Assembly: GCF_001182785.1 (NCBI RefSeq)
Contig: NZ_CP012099.1
Span: forward strand, 1,176,501-1,240,500
DNA from: Bacillus thuringiensis
GTDB taxonomy: Bacteria; Bacillota; Bacilli; Bacillales; Bacillaceae_G
Length of the DNA stretch: 64,000 bases
Reading direction: 5' to 3'
Under the pieces are notes generated by a model. It was not told the origin of the DNA, made no database searches, and saw only the letters and a program-made list of their open reading frames with translations. A program made the position numbers and the translations under genes. Positions 19,600-27,733 of this stretch are shown in pieces. Numbering within the stretch: position 1 is the first letter of the stretch; every line of letters starts with the position of its first letter.

Positions 19600-20282
19600 G
19601 TGGTGCAGACAAAACCATATTATTTGTTACATGTATAAATGATCGGAAATTGTATGCAAACTGCGTGCGACATATATTGCAATTGTTAGTACCTCCAGGG
19701 TATATTGTTCAATTTATGCCGATTCGAAATGCGAAAAGTATGACGAGTGGGTACAATCAAGCCATTTCGCATCCAGCGAAGTATAAAGTGTATTTACATC
19801 AAGATGTTTTTATTATAAATAGAGCCTTTTTATACGGATTACTTCAATTATTTGAGGAACATGAACACCTTGGTATGATTGGGATGGTCGGAGCGCAATA
19901 TGTGCCTCCAACTGGTGTATGGAACGAAGGGCGTGGAATTGTAGGAAAAGTCATCGGCTATATGAATGATTTGTTTTATATGGCAAGTTTAGAACAACCG
20001 TATCACGAATCAAAAACATTTATTCCTGTAGAATGTATTGACGGTTTATTAATGGCGACACAATATGATGTTCCGTGGCGAGAAGACTTATTTGACGGAT
20101 TTGACTTTTATGATGTATCTCAATCATTTGAATTTAAAAAAGCAGGATATACAGTCGGTGTACCTGTACAGCGCGATGCTTGGTGTATCCATTATCATTT
20201 TGATGTGAATATGACCAACTATGAAAAGCATCGAAAAATATTTGTGGAACACTATATGTCAGATGTAAATAAGGAAGAATAA
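19596..20282 (+). CDS. glycosyltransferase-like protein, first of a tandem pair
   Basis: A 228-residue protein that looks like a compact GT-A fold: TILFVTCINDRKLYANC at the N-terminus, YKVYLHQDVFIINRAF with a possible acidic metal site (HQD), then GMIGMVGAQYVPP and ATQYDVPWREDLFDGFDFYD. It resembles the Glyco_tranf_2_5 group. It shares extensive sequence with the next gene, so the pair arose by duplication. Its ATG overlaps the stop of the upstream methyltransferase. Probable role: adding a sugar in the BclA glycan; the acceptor is unknown. Confidence 0.78.
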   Translation: MSGADKTILFVTCINDRKLYANCVRHILQLLVPPGYIVQFMPIRNAKSMTSGYNQAISHPAKYKVYLHQDVFIINRAFLYGLLQLFEEHEHLGMIGMVGAQYVPPTGVWNEGRGIVGKVIGYMNDLFYMASLEQPYHESKTFIPVECIDGLLMATQYDVPWREDLFDGFDFYDVSQSFEFKKAGYTVGVPVQRDAWCIHYHFDVNMTNYEKHRKIFVEHYMSDVNKEE

Positions 20283-20295
20283 GGGGGGGACAAAA

Positions 20296-20976
20296 ATGAA
20301 AGATCATACAATATTAGTCGTTGTTTGTGTAAATAATGAAGAGCTTTTCAAACAATGTGAGAGCCAAATAAGAAACATTTTTGTTCCCCCTGGTTATGTC
20401 GTGCAAATTTTTCCGATACGAGATGCGCAAAGTATGGCAAGTGCATACAACCGAGCCCTTTCATATCCAGCGAAATACAAAGTGTATATACATCAAGATA
20501 CATATCTTATTAATCGAGACATGTTTTCTACACTTATATCTCTTTTTAAAGAAAATGAAAAGCTTGGTTTAATAGGAGTCGCTGGGGCTCAGTTTTTACC
20601 GAATAACGGGATATGGTGGGAAGGAAAAAATTTAGTAGGGAAAGTGATTGAGTATAGAAAACAGAATTATCAATTATTAAATTTAGATCAGGTTTTTTAT
20701 GATAATCAACCATTTTTGTCAGTTCAGGCAATTGATGGTTTATTCATGGCAACGCAGTATGATATTCCGTGGCGAGAAGATTTGTTTCAAGGGTTTCACT
20801 TTTATGATGTGTCACATTCTTTAGAGTTTCAAAGGGCTGGTTATTTAATCGGTATCCCAAATCAAGCAAATTTATGGTGTATTCATTACAACGGGGATGA
20901 GTTTGATGCGGATACATATGAGAAGTACCGGAAAGTGTTTGTAGAACATTACAAAGATATATTATCTCCATCATAA
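20296..20976 (+). CDS. glycosyltransferase-like protein, second of a tandem pair
   Basis: A 226-residue paralogue of the preceding gene. Matching blocks are VPPGYVVQIFPIRDAQSM, YPAKYKVYIHQDTYLINR, GLIGVAGAQFLP and ATQYDIPWREDLFQGFHFYD. The central segment (WWEGKNLVGKVIEYRKQNYQ) is the least similar and may set acceptor specificity. It starts behind AAGGGGGGGA and is followed within 15 bp by rmlA. Confidence 0.78.
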   Translation: MKDHTILVVVCVNNEELFKQCESQIRNIFVPPGYVVQIFPIRDAQSMASAYNRALSYPAKYKVYIHQDTYLINRDMFSTLISLFKENEKLGLIGVAGAQFLPNNGIWWEGKNLVGKVIEYRKQNYQLLNLDQVFYDNQPFLSVQAIDGLFMATQYDIPWREDLFQGFHFYDVSHSLEFQRAGYLIGIPNQANLWCIHYNGDEFDADTYEKYRKVFVEHYKDILSPS

Positions 20977-20990
20977 AGGAGAGATGCAGG

Positions 20991-21728
20991 GTGAAAGGAA
21001 TTATTTTAGCAGGTGGAACTGGATCGAGATTATATCCAATAACGAAAGTAACGAATAAACATTTACTTCCTGTTGGTCGGTATCCGATGATTTATCATGC
21101 GGTATATAAGCTAAAACAATGCGATATTACAGATATTATGATTATTACAGGTAAAGAGCATATGGGGGATGTTGTTAGCTTTTTAGGGAGTGGTCATGAA
21201 TTTGGCGTGTCCTTTACGTATCGTGTGCAAGATAAAGCGGGCGGAATCGCACAGGCGTTAGGACTTTGTGAAGATTTCGTCGGGAATGATCGTATGGTAG
21301 TTATATTAGGGGATAATATTTTTTCAGATGATATTCTTCCGTATGTTGAAGAGTTTGCAAATCAAAAAGAAGGTGCGAAAGTGCTATTGCAATCTGTAGA
21401 AGATCCCGAAAGATTTGGCGTAGCACATATTCAAAACCGAAAAATAGTTGAAATTGAAGAAAAGCCGAAAGAGCCGAAAAGTTCTTATGCGGTTACGGGA
21501 ATTTATTTGTATGATTCAAAAGTCTTTTCTTATATTAAAGAATTAAAACCTTCTGCACGGGGAGAACTTGAAATTACAGATATAAATAATTGGTATTTAA
21601 AACGAGGGGTACTTACTTATAATGAAATGAGCGGCTGGTGGACTGATGCGGGAACTCATGCTTCTCTTCAAAAGGCAAATACGTTAGCACGGGATATTAA
21701 TTTTGGGAAACAGTTTAACGGAGAATAG
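20991..21728 (+). CDS. rmlA: glucose-1-phosphate thymidylyltransferase
   Basis: First step of dTDP-L-rhamnose synthesis: glucose-1-phosphate and dTTP give dTDP-glucose. The nucleotidyltransferase signature GGTGSRLYPITKVTNKHLLP is at the N-terminus, with VVILGDNIFSDD and GWWTDAGTHASL further on. Length is 245 residues, the short form of the family. The start is GTG at 20991 behind AAAGGAGAG. It is the first of four contiguous rml genes. Confidence 0.93.
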   Translation: MKGIILAGGTGSRLYPITKVTNKHLLPVGRYPMIYHAVYKLKQCDITDIMIITGKEHMGDVVSFLGSGHEFGVSFTYRVQDKAGGIAQALGLCEDFVGNDRMVVILGDNIFSDDILPYVEEFANQKEGAKVLLQSVEDPERFGVAHIQNRKIVEIEEKPKEPKSSYAVTGIYLYDSKVFSYIKELKPSARGELEITDINNWYLKRGVLTYNEMSGWWTDAGTHASLQKANTLARDINFGKQFNGE

Positions 21729-21736
21729 GTGAGAAT

Positions 21737-22282
21737 ATGAAAGTTGTAGAAACAAATTTTACCGATGCAAAATTGTTAGAACCGAGGTTGTTTGGAGACG
21801 AGCGTGGCTTTTTTTCAGAGAGCTATAATAAGCAGGTGCTAGAAACATTAGGGATTACGTATTCATTTGTACAGGATAACGTATCTTATTCGGCTAAGGC
21901 AGGAACGATTCGGGGACTACACTTTCAAAAAAAACCGAAGGCACAAACGAAACTCATTCAAGTTATGCACGGGGCAATTTATGATGTTATCGTTGATTTG
22001 CGAAAAGAATCACCAACATTTAAACAATGGAAAGGGTATATTTTAAGTGCAGATAACCATCGACAATTGCTAGTGCCAAAAGGGTTTGCGCATGGATTTT
22101 GCACGCTTGTCCCGCATACTATCGTTATGTATAAAGTAGATGAATATTATAGCGCAGAGCATGACTCAGGATTACTTTGGGAAGATAAAGATTTAGCAAT
22201 TCCTTGGCCAGTAACAGATCCTATATTGTCTGGTAAGGATCAGATATTACCATTACTAGAGGAATATGAAGATAGTTTTTAA
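21737..22282 (+). CDS. rmlC: dTDP-4-dehydrorhamnose 3,5-epimerase
   Basis: Third enzyme of the pathway; cupin-fold epimerase acting at C3 and C5. Family landmarks are FGDERGFFSESYN, QDNVSYSAKAGTIRGLHFQ with the catalytic His, YDVIVDLRKESPTF and LLVPKGFAHGFCTL. Length is 181 residues. It lies eight bases after rmlA and is followed by rmlB, giving the order A-C-B-D. Confidence 0.94.
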   Translation: MKVVETNFTDAKLLEPRLFGDERGFFSESYNKQVLETLGITYSFVQDNVSYSAKAGTIRGLHFQKKPKAQTKLIQVMHGAIYDVIVDLRKESPTFKQWKGYILSADNHRQLLVPKGFAHGFCTLVPHTIVMYKVDEYYSAEHDSGLLWEDKDLAIPWPVTDPILSGKDQILPLLEEYEDSF

Positions 22283-22297
22283 GTAGGAGCGTTGTTT

Positions 22298-23269
22298 ATG
22301 AATATATTAGTAACAGGTGGGGCTGGATTTATTGGAAGTAATTTCGTTCATTACATGCTACAAAGTTATGAATCATATAAAATTATTAATTACGATGCAT
22401 TAACATATAGCGGGAATTTAAATAACGTAAAATCTCTTCAGAATCACCCGAATTACTCTTTTGTAAAAGGAGAAATTCAAAATGGAGAGCTATTAGAATA
22501 CGTTATAAAAGAGCGAGACGTACAAGTGATTGTAAATTTTGCAGCTGAATCACATGTGGACCGTAGTATTGAAAATCCGATTCCTTTTTATGATACAAAT
22601 GTAATTGGGACGGTCACTTTATTAGAACTAGTTAAAAAATATTCGCATATAAAACTTGTGCAAGTATCAACGGATGAAGTGTATGGCTCTTTAGGGAAAA
22701 CAGGGAAGTTCACAGAGATAACGCCGTTAGCTCCAAATAGTCCATATTCTTCCAGTAAGGCGAGCGCGGACATGATAGCTTTATCTTACTATAAAACATA
22801 TCAATTACCGGTTATAGTAACGCGTTGTTCTAACAATTATGGGCCGTACCAGTATCCAGAAAAATTAATTCCGTTAATGGTTACGAATGCACTGGAAGGA
22901 AAAAAACTACCGTTATATGGTGATGGTTTAAATGTAAGAGATTGGTTACATGTAACGGATCATTGCAGTGCGATTGACGTTGTTCTGCATAAGGGACGTG
23001 TAGGAGAAGTATATAATATAGGTGGAAATAATGAAAAAACAAATGTAGAAGTTGTGGAACAAATTATTACTCTTTTAGGAAAAACAAAAAAAGACATTGA
23101 ATATGTTACAGATCGTTTAGGACACGATCGTCGTTATGCGATTGATGCAGAGAAAATGAAGAATGAATTTGATTGGGAACCGAAATATACGTTTGAACAA
23201 GGATTACAAGAGACGGTGAAATGGTATGAAAAGAATAAGGAATGGTGGAAACCACTAAAAGACCAGTAA
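22298..23269 (+). CDS. rmlB: dTDP-glucose 4,6-dehydratase
   Basis: Second enzyme; NAD-dependent short-chain dehydrogenase-fold dehydratase. The N-terminus has TGGAGFIGSNF, then AAESHVDRSI, STDEVYGSLG and the catalytic region SPYSSSKASAD; YNIGGNNEKTN is near the C-terminus. A TTG at 22292 also opens the frame, but the ATG at 22298 has AGGAG eight bases before it. Length is 323 residues. Confidence 0.95.
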   Translation: MNILVTGGAGFIGSNFVHYMLQSYESYKIINYDALTYSGNLNNVKSLQNHPNYSFVKGEIQNGELLEYVIKERDVQVIVNFAAESHVDRSIENPIPFYDTNVIGTVTLLELVKKYSHIKLVQVSTDEVYGSLGKTGKFTEITPLAPNSPYSSSKASADMIALSYYKTYQLPVIVTRCSNNYGPYQYPEKLIPLMVTNALEGKKLPLYGDGLNVRDWLHVTDHCSAIDVVLHKGRVGEVYNIGGNNEKTNVEVVEQIITLLGKTKKDIEYVTDRLGHDRRYAIDAEKMKNEFDWEPKYTFEQGLQETVKWYEKNKEWWKPLKDQ

Positions 23270-23281
23270 GGGGCATGTTAA

Positions 23282-24136
23282 ATGAAAGAGAGGGTTATCA
23301 TAACAGGAGCAAACGGTCAATTAGGAAAGCAACTATTTGAAGAGTTAGATTCTGAAGAATATGATATATATCCATTTGATAAAAAGTTATTAGATGTGAC
23401 AAATATATCCCGAATACAACAAGTGGTACAAGAAATAAAACCACATATAATTATTCATTGTGCTGCCTATACGAAAGTAGATCATGCGGAGAAAGAACAG
23501 GATCTTGCATATAGAATAAATGCAATTGGAGCTCGAAATGTAGCGGTTGCTTCACAATTAGTAGGAGCAAAGCTAGTTTATATTAGTACTGATTATGTAT
23601 TTCAAGGTACCAGACCAGATGGATACGACGAATTTCATAGTCCAGCGCCGATAAATATATATGGAGCCTCTAAGTATGCAGGGGAGCAGTTCGTCAAAGA
23701 GTTACATAATAAATATTTTATCGTTCGCACATCGTGGCTATATGGTAAATATGGAAATAATTTCGTGAAAACGATGATGAGATTAGGAAAAGAAAGAGAT
23801 GAAATATCTGTTGTAGCGGATCAAGTTGGCTCGCCTACGTATGTGGCGGATTTAAATATGGTTATTAATAAGCTCATTCATACTTCTTTATACGGTACAT
23901 ACCACGTATCAAACAGAGGCTCATGCTCTTGGTTTGAATTTGCACAAAAGATATTTTCGTATACAAATATGAAAGTGAATGTATTACCTGTTTCAACGGA
24001 AGAATTCGGGGCTGCAGCTGCGAGGCCAAAATATTCTATCTTTCAACATAACATGCTACGATTAAATGGTTTTTTACAAATGCCGTCTTGGGAAGAAGGA
24101 TTAGAGCGGTTTTTTATAGAAACCAAAAGTCATTAA
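23282..24136 (+). CDS. rmlD: dTDP-4-dehydrorhamnose reductase
   Basis: Last step to dTDP-L-rhamnose. It has the NADPH motif TGANGQLGKQL, AAYTKVDHAE, the active-site run INIYGASKYAGEQ and RTSWLYGKYGNNFVKTM. Length is 284 residues. The stop lies inside the terminator stem that ends the operon. Rhamnose is a core sugar of the BclA glycan, which explains the cluster. Confidence 0.95.
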   Translation: MKERVIITGANGQLGKQLFEELDSEEYDIYPFDKKLLDVTNISRIQQVVQEIKPHIIIHCAAYTKVDHAEKEQDLAYRINAIGARNVAVASQLVGAKLVYISTDYVFQGTRPDGYDEFHSPAPINIYGASKYAGEQFVKELHNKYFIVRTSWLYGKYGNNFVKTMMRLGKERDEISVVADQVGSPTYVADLNMVINKLIHTSLYGTYHVSNRGSCSWFEFAQKIFSYTNMKVNVLPVSTEEFGAAAARPKYSIFQHNMLRLNGFLQMPSWEEGLERFFIETKSH

Positions 24137-24160
24137 CAAATTTCTGTTAATGACTTTTTT
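24125..24160 (+). terminator. terminator of the rml operon
   Basis: AAAAGTCATTAACA and its complement flank AATTTC, with a T run after. It overlaps the last codons of rmlD. Confidence 0.88.
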
Positions 24161-24187
24161 GTTTGCCTTTAAGCGGTTTTATGGTAC

Positions 24188-24214
24188 TATAATTATAGTA
24201 TCAGGTACTAATAA
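24188..24214 (+). promoter_or_regulatory. fabI promoter -10 box and FapR-like operator
   Basis: TATAAT at 24188-24193 runs into an inverted repeat whose minus strand reads ATTAGTACCTGATACTAT. This matches the FapR operator (TTAGTACC with a partly symmetrical right arm). FapR represses fatty-acid and phospholipid genes until malonyl-CoA accumulates. The overlap with the -10 region is where a repressor would act. Confidence 0.78.
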
Positions 24215-24244
24215 CAAGTATAAGTATTTCTGGGAGGATATATC

Positions 24245-25015
24245 ATGGAACTATTACAAGGGAAAACATTTGTTGTTATGGGCGTTGCGAACCAAAGAAG
24301 TATTGCATGGGGAATTGCTCGCTCTTTGCATAATGCAGGTGCAAAATTAATATTCACATATGCAGGAGAACGTTTAGAAAGAAATGTTCGTGAATTAGCG
24401 GACACATTAGAAGGACAAGAATCACTTGTATTACCTTGTGATGTAACGAATGATGAGGAACTTACAGCTTGCTTTGAAACAATTAAACAAGAAGTAGGTA
24501 CTATTCACGGTGTAGCACATTGTATTGCTTTTGCAAATCGCGATGACTTAAAAGGTGAATTTGTAGATACTTCTCGCGATGGATTTTTACTTGCACAAAA
24601 TATTAGTGCATTCTCTTTAACAGCTGTAGCAAGAGAAGCGAAGAAAGTAATGACAGAAGGCGGAAATATTTTAACATTAACATACCTTGGCGGCGAGCGC
24701 GTTGTGAAAAATTATAACGTTATGGGTGTTGCAAAAGCTTCATTAGAAGCGAGCGTGAAATATTTAGCGAACGATTTAGGTCAACATGGTATTCGCGTCA
24801 ACGCTATTTCTGCAGGACCAATTCGTACGTTATCTGCAAAAGGTGTAGGCGATTTCAACTCAATCTTAAGAGAAATTGAGGAGCGCGCACCACTTCGTCG
24901 TACAACAACTCCAGAAGAAGTTGGCGATACAGCAGTATTCCTATTCAGTGATTTAGCACGTGGAGTAACAGGAGAAAACATTCACGTTGATTCAGGGTAT
25001 CATATCCTAGGATAA
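24245..25015 (+). CDS. fabI: enoyl-[acyl-carrier-protein] reductase (NADH)
   Basis: Last reductive step of each fatty-acid elongation cycle. Family features are GVANQRSIAWGIARSLH at the N-terminus, CDVTNDEE, the catalytic Tyr-x6-Lys in NYNVMGVAKASLE and IRTLSAKGVGDF in the substrate loop. Length is 256 residues. It starts behind TGGGAGGATATATC, has its own FapR-like operator and ends at a strong hairpin. Confidence 0.95.
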   Translation: MELLQGKTFVVMGVANQRSIAWGIARSLHNAGAKLIFTYAGERLERNVRELADTLEGQESLVLPCDVTNDEELTACFETIKQEVGTIHGVAHCIAFANRDDLKGEFVDTSRDGFLLAQNISAFSLTAVAREAKKVMTEGGNILTLTYLGGERVVKNYNVMGVAKASLEASVKYLANDLGQHGIRVNAISAGPIRTLSAKGVGDFNSILREIEERAPLRRTTTPEEVGDTAVFLFSDLARGVTGENIHVDSGYHILG

Positions 25016-25032
25016 ATATAATATTAATTTTT

Positions 25033-25068
25033 AAAGGACAATCTCTAAATGCTGAGATTGTCCTTTTT
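25033..25068 (+). terminator. terminator after fabI
   Basis: Stem AAAGGACAATCTC / GAGATTGTCCTTT with an eight-base loop, then TTTTT. Confidence 0.88.
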
Positions 25069-25177
25069 ATTTGTTCTGAGAAAGAACGATTTTTAACGAA
25101 AGTTCTTACCACGTGATGAATATAACTATAATAGAACACGATTTATTCAGCTACGTATGGAAGTGGGAGGGACGAGT

Positions 25178-25702
25178 GTGAAGAATAAAAATAAAAGTTC
25201 AACAGTTGGAAAACCGTTGTTATATATCACGCAAGTAAGTTTAGAACTTGCTGCACCGAAAATAAAAAGGATTATCCTGACAAACTTTGAAAATGAAGAT
25301 CAAAAAGAGCAAAGTAATAGACAAGAAAATATTGTAAGCAGTGCTGTGGAAGAGGTATTAGAGCAAGAACAACAAGAAGAGCAGCAAGTGGAAGAAAAAA
25401 TAGAAGAAGAGGAAAAAGAAGAACATGCAGAACAAGAAGAACCAGAACCAGAACCAGTAAGAACTGTCCCGTATAATAAATCATTTAAGGATATGAATAA
25501 TGATGAAAAAATTCATTTTTTACTAAACCGCCCTCATTACATTCCGAAAGTAAGGTGCAGAATAAAAACAGCTACAGTTTCTTATATTGGATCGATCATA
25601 TCGTATCGTAATGGCATTGTATCTATTATGCCGCAAAATAGTATGAGAGATATTAGGTTGTCTATAGATGATATCCAATCGATTAGTATGGCCGGCTTTT
25701 AA
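25178..25702 (+). CDS. cotO: spore coat/exosporium protein CotO
   Basis: Morphogenetic coat protein of the CotO (YjbX) family, needed for exosporium assembly in the B. cereus group. The N-terminal segment KPLLYITQVSLELAAPKIKR and the C-terminal domain (NDEKIHFLLNRPHYIPKVRC, YIGSIISYRNGIVSIMP) flank a long Gln/Glu-rich linker. The frame is open from an ATG at 25157, but the GTG at 25178 lies six bases after GGGAGGG and is the better start; 174 residues result. It is convergent with exsY. Mother-cell expression is expected. Confidence 0.85.
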   Translation: MKNKNKSSTVGKPLLYITQVSLELAAPKIKRIILTNFENEDQKEQSNRQENIVSSAVEEVLEQEQQEEQQVEEKIEEEEKEEHAEQEEPEPEPVRTVPYNKSFKDMNNDEKIHFLLNRPHYIPKVRCRIKTATVSYIGSIISYRNGIVSIMPQNSMRDIRLSIDDIQSISMAGF

Positions 25703-25711
25703 ATATGTAAA

Positions 25712-25734
25712 GGTGGTAGAAAGCTTCTACCACC
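25712..25734. terminator. hairpin between cotO and exsY
   Basis: Perfect 10-bp stem GGTGGTAGAA / TTCTACCACC with a three-base loop. A T run follows on the plus strand after seven bases. It probably ends cotO. Confidence 0.7.
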
Positions 25735-25750
25735 CCAATAGTTTTTTAGT

Positions 25751-26215
25751 TTACTTTACGATAGAAACGTCGCGTAAGCATTGAATCGCACAGAAACAGC
25801 TTAAATCAACAGTAAGGCAAGTAGTTGTAGATATTAATCTTGCATTTGGTACAGCTAAAAACGTACAAATTGGATCGTCACCAGGTGGTACCGGAGTACC
25901 GTCACCTAATACTACAGTTAATACACGTAGCACAGCACAGCTATCATCATCTACGCTTTCCACACGGAAAATTGGAGATCGGCAGCTAGTAAGGCTTGCT
26001 GATGGTGCAAATGCTTCAAAAGGTTCTCCAGTTTTTGTGTATAAAATAAAAGGGCGTGTATTTGCTACTGATGCAGTATTATGTGCACCTAAGAATGGGA
26101 TTTCACAACCAGATCCACATGTTGTTGTAGAACAATCTTGTAATTCATTGATGAATTTTACAACGTCAACTACACAATGAGAAGAGCCATGGTGTTTATT
26201 TTCGTTACAACTCAT
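25751..26215 (-). CDS. exsY: exosporium basal-layer protein ExsY (CotY/CotZ family)
   Basis: Cysteine-rich self-assembling protein that builds the exosporium basal lattice. The N-terminus MSCNENKHHGSSHCVVD is that of ExsY, and the body (TTTCGSGCEIPFLGAHN, SCRSPIFRVESVDDD, FLAVPNARL, CFCAIQCLRD) is the CotY/CotZ family core. A GTG start nine bases upstream overlaps the ribosome site, so the ATG at 26215 behind AAGGAG is chosen; 154 residues. The paralogue cotY is 2 kb away on the same strand. Confidence 0.93.
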   Translation of the reverse strand: MSCNENKHHGSSHCVVDVVKFINELQDCSTTTCGSGCEIPFLGAHNTASVANTRPFILYTKTGEPFEAFAPSASLTSCRSPIFRVESVDDDSCAVLRVLTVVLGDGTPVPPGDDPICTFLAVPNARLISTTTCLTVDLSCFCAIQCLRDVSIVK

Positions 26216-26340
26216 TAATGTCACTCCTTATCTTCTTGTTTGTATTTACATTAATAAGATATTGGAGTCGAGGAGATTTGGTCACAATCTCAAGACCTTT
26301 TTTTTTAAATAGGCGAAAGAGGATAAGGGAAGGTGGAATT

Positions 26341-26700
26341 ATGCTGTTTACAAGCTGGCTTTTATTTTTTATTTTTGCGTTAGCTGCTTTTAGGCTCACT
26401 CGTTTAATTGTATATGATAAAATAACAGCCTTTTTGCGAAGACCATTTATTGATGAATTAGAGATTACGGAGCCGGATGGAAGTGTATCAACGTTTACAA
26501 AAGTAAAAGGTAATGGATTAAGAAAGTGGATTGGCGAATTATTAAGCTGTTATTGGTGTACAGGTGTATGGGTTAGTGCTTTTTTATTAGTTTTATATAA
26601 TTGGATTCCTATCGTTGCGGAGCCGTTACTTGCATTATTAGCCATTGCAGGAGCAGCAGCAATCATTGAAACAATTACAGGATATTTTATGGGAGAATAA
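26341..26700 (+). CDS. yjcA: YjcA-like sporulation membrane protein (DUF1360)
   Basis: A small membrane protein with three hydrophobic segments (residues 3-20, 75-92, 95-113 approximately). The central region has ELLSCYWCTGVWVSAF, the cysteine signature of DUF1360. The frame is open from 26218, but the ATG at 26341 follows GAAGGTGG and gives 119 residues, the family size. It lies between cotO/exsY and bxpB, as yjcA follows the coat genes in B. subtilis. Function is unknown; expression in sporulation is expected from position. Confidence 0.78.
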   Translation: MLFTSWLLFFIFALAAFRLTRLIVYDKITAFLRRPFIDELEITEPDGSVSTFTKVKGNGLRKWIGELLSCYWCTGVWVSAFLLVLYNWIPIVAEPLLALLAIAGAAAIIETITGYFMGE

Positions 26701-26810
26701 TATATTTTCATAATACGAGAAAAAGCGGAGTTTAAAAGAATGAGGGAACGGAAATAAAGAGTTGTTCATATAGTAAATAGACAGAATTGACAGTAGAGGA
26801 GATGTTTGCT

Positions 26811-26987
26811 GTGAGCAATAATCCAAGGCAGAATTCATATGACCTGCAGCAGTGGTATCATATACAGCAACAACACCAAGCACAACAACAGGCATATCAA
26901 GAACAATTACAACAACAAGGATTTGTGAAGAAAAAGGGATGCAATTGTGGGAAAAAGAAGAACACAATAAAACAATATGAAGAATGA
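26811..26987 (+). CDS. small Gln-rich protein, probable spore coat component
   Basis: A 58-residue peptide starting at GTG 26811, nine bases after GAGGAG. It has a Gln-rich core (HIQQQHQAQQQAYQEQLQQQ) and a C-terminal basic Cys pair (KKGCNCGKKK). No family is recognised. Gln-rich and Cys-containing small proteins are common in coat layers, and the gene sits among yjcA, exsY and bxpB, so a coat role is inferred. An ATG at 26802 is too close to the ribosome site. Confidence 0.62.
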   Translation: MSNNPRQNSYDLQQWYHIQQQHQAQQQAYQEQLQQQGFVKKKGCNCGKKKNTIKQYEE

Positions 26988-27016
26988 AACACTCATGCTA
27001 CTGTGAGTGTTTTTTA
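26988..27016 (+). terminator. terminator after the Gln-rich small gene
   Basis: Stem AAACACTCA / TGAGTGTTT with a short loop, then TTTATTAT. Confidence 0.75.
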
Positions 27017-27024
27017 TTATATAT

Positions 27025-27061
27025 AAAAAGCGGTATTTCTGTATTAGAAATACCGCTTTTT
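27025..27061. terminator. terminator after bxpB
   Basis: Stem AAAAAGCGGTATTTC / GAAATACCGCTTTTT with a seven-base loop, just after the bxpB stop on the minus strand and usable in both directions. Confidence 0.88.
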
Positions 27062-27062
27062 A

Positions 27063-27566
27063 CTAGCTAATTTGTGCAACTGTTAATGCTGCAGCACGAA
27101 TGTCTACAGTTCCAATCAACTCAACTGGTACAATTTGAATTAAGTCACCAGGATTTAAGTTAATAAGAATAACCCCACTGGATACGTCTACTTCACCAGT
27201 ACCAATAACGTTAGAACGAACGGCTGTACCTGATCCAGGAATAATGTTAGCTGGTGTACCTAATGATAAGAAGAAACGACCAGCTTCTGGTGCAGTAGGT
27301 ACGTTATCAAGACTAATTGTTAATGTATAACTGATTTGATAAATACCAGCTCGTAGAATTCGAATGCCATCTCCGACACTTACTGTATCGTTGATTACAG
27401 GAACAGTAATATTTGGATTTGGACTTACGCTAGGTAATAATAGTGGTGTAAATAGTGAAGCGAACTGAGGTGCAGAAGCATTGAAAGCAAAACCAAAGGC
27501 AGGTAGTGTACTAGCTGGCTTCGCCTCACAATCAATTTTAGTAAATTCGCAATCAGAAGAGAACAT
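27063..27566 (-). CDS. bxpB: exosporium anchor protein BxpB (ExsFA)
   Basis: Basal-layer protein to which BclA is attached through its leader. The sequence begins MFSSDCEFTKIDCEAKPAS, then LPAFGFAFNASAPQFASLF; the rest is a TNF-like beta domain (ILRAGIYQISYTLTISL, INLNPGDLIQIVPVELIG). A GTG nine bases upstream also opens the frame; the ATG at 27566 lies eight bases after AAAGGAG and gives 167 residues, the known length. It is the partner of the BclA encoded 10 kb away. Confidence 0.93.
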   Translation of the reverse strand: MFSSDCEFTKIDCEAKPASTLPAFGFAFNASAPQFASLFTPLLLPSVSPNPNITVPVINDTVSVGDGIRILRAGIYQISYTLTISLDNVPTAPEAGRFFLSLGTPANIIPGSGTAVRSNVIGTGEVDVSSGVILINLNPGDLIQIVPVELIGTVDIRAAALTVAQIS

Positions 27567-27668
27567 GTTTTTCACTCCTTTATCTGTTTCTACTTTCAGT
27601 TAATGAAAAGGACAGGTTCTATGTTCTAGACAAGTTCCCAATTTTAAGAAATTTACATAATAATACTC

Positions 27669-27720
27669 TTTAAGCATGGATTGGGTGGCAGATAATTCTG
27701 CCACCCAATCCATGCTTAAA
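27669..27720 (-). other. perfect 23-bp hairpin between cotY and bxpB
   Basis: Two perfectly complementary 23-nt arms (left arm begins TTTAAGCATGGATTGGGTGG) surround ATAATT. No T run follows on either strand, so it is not a standard terminator; it could stabilise or process the cotY transcript. Confidence 0.75.
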
Positions 27721-27733
27721 TCAGTATTTAGTT

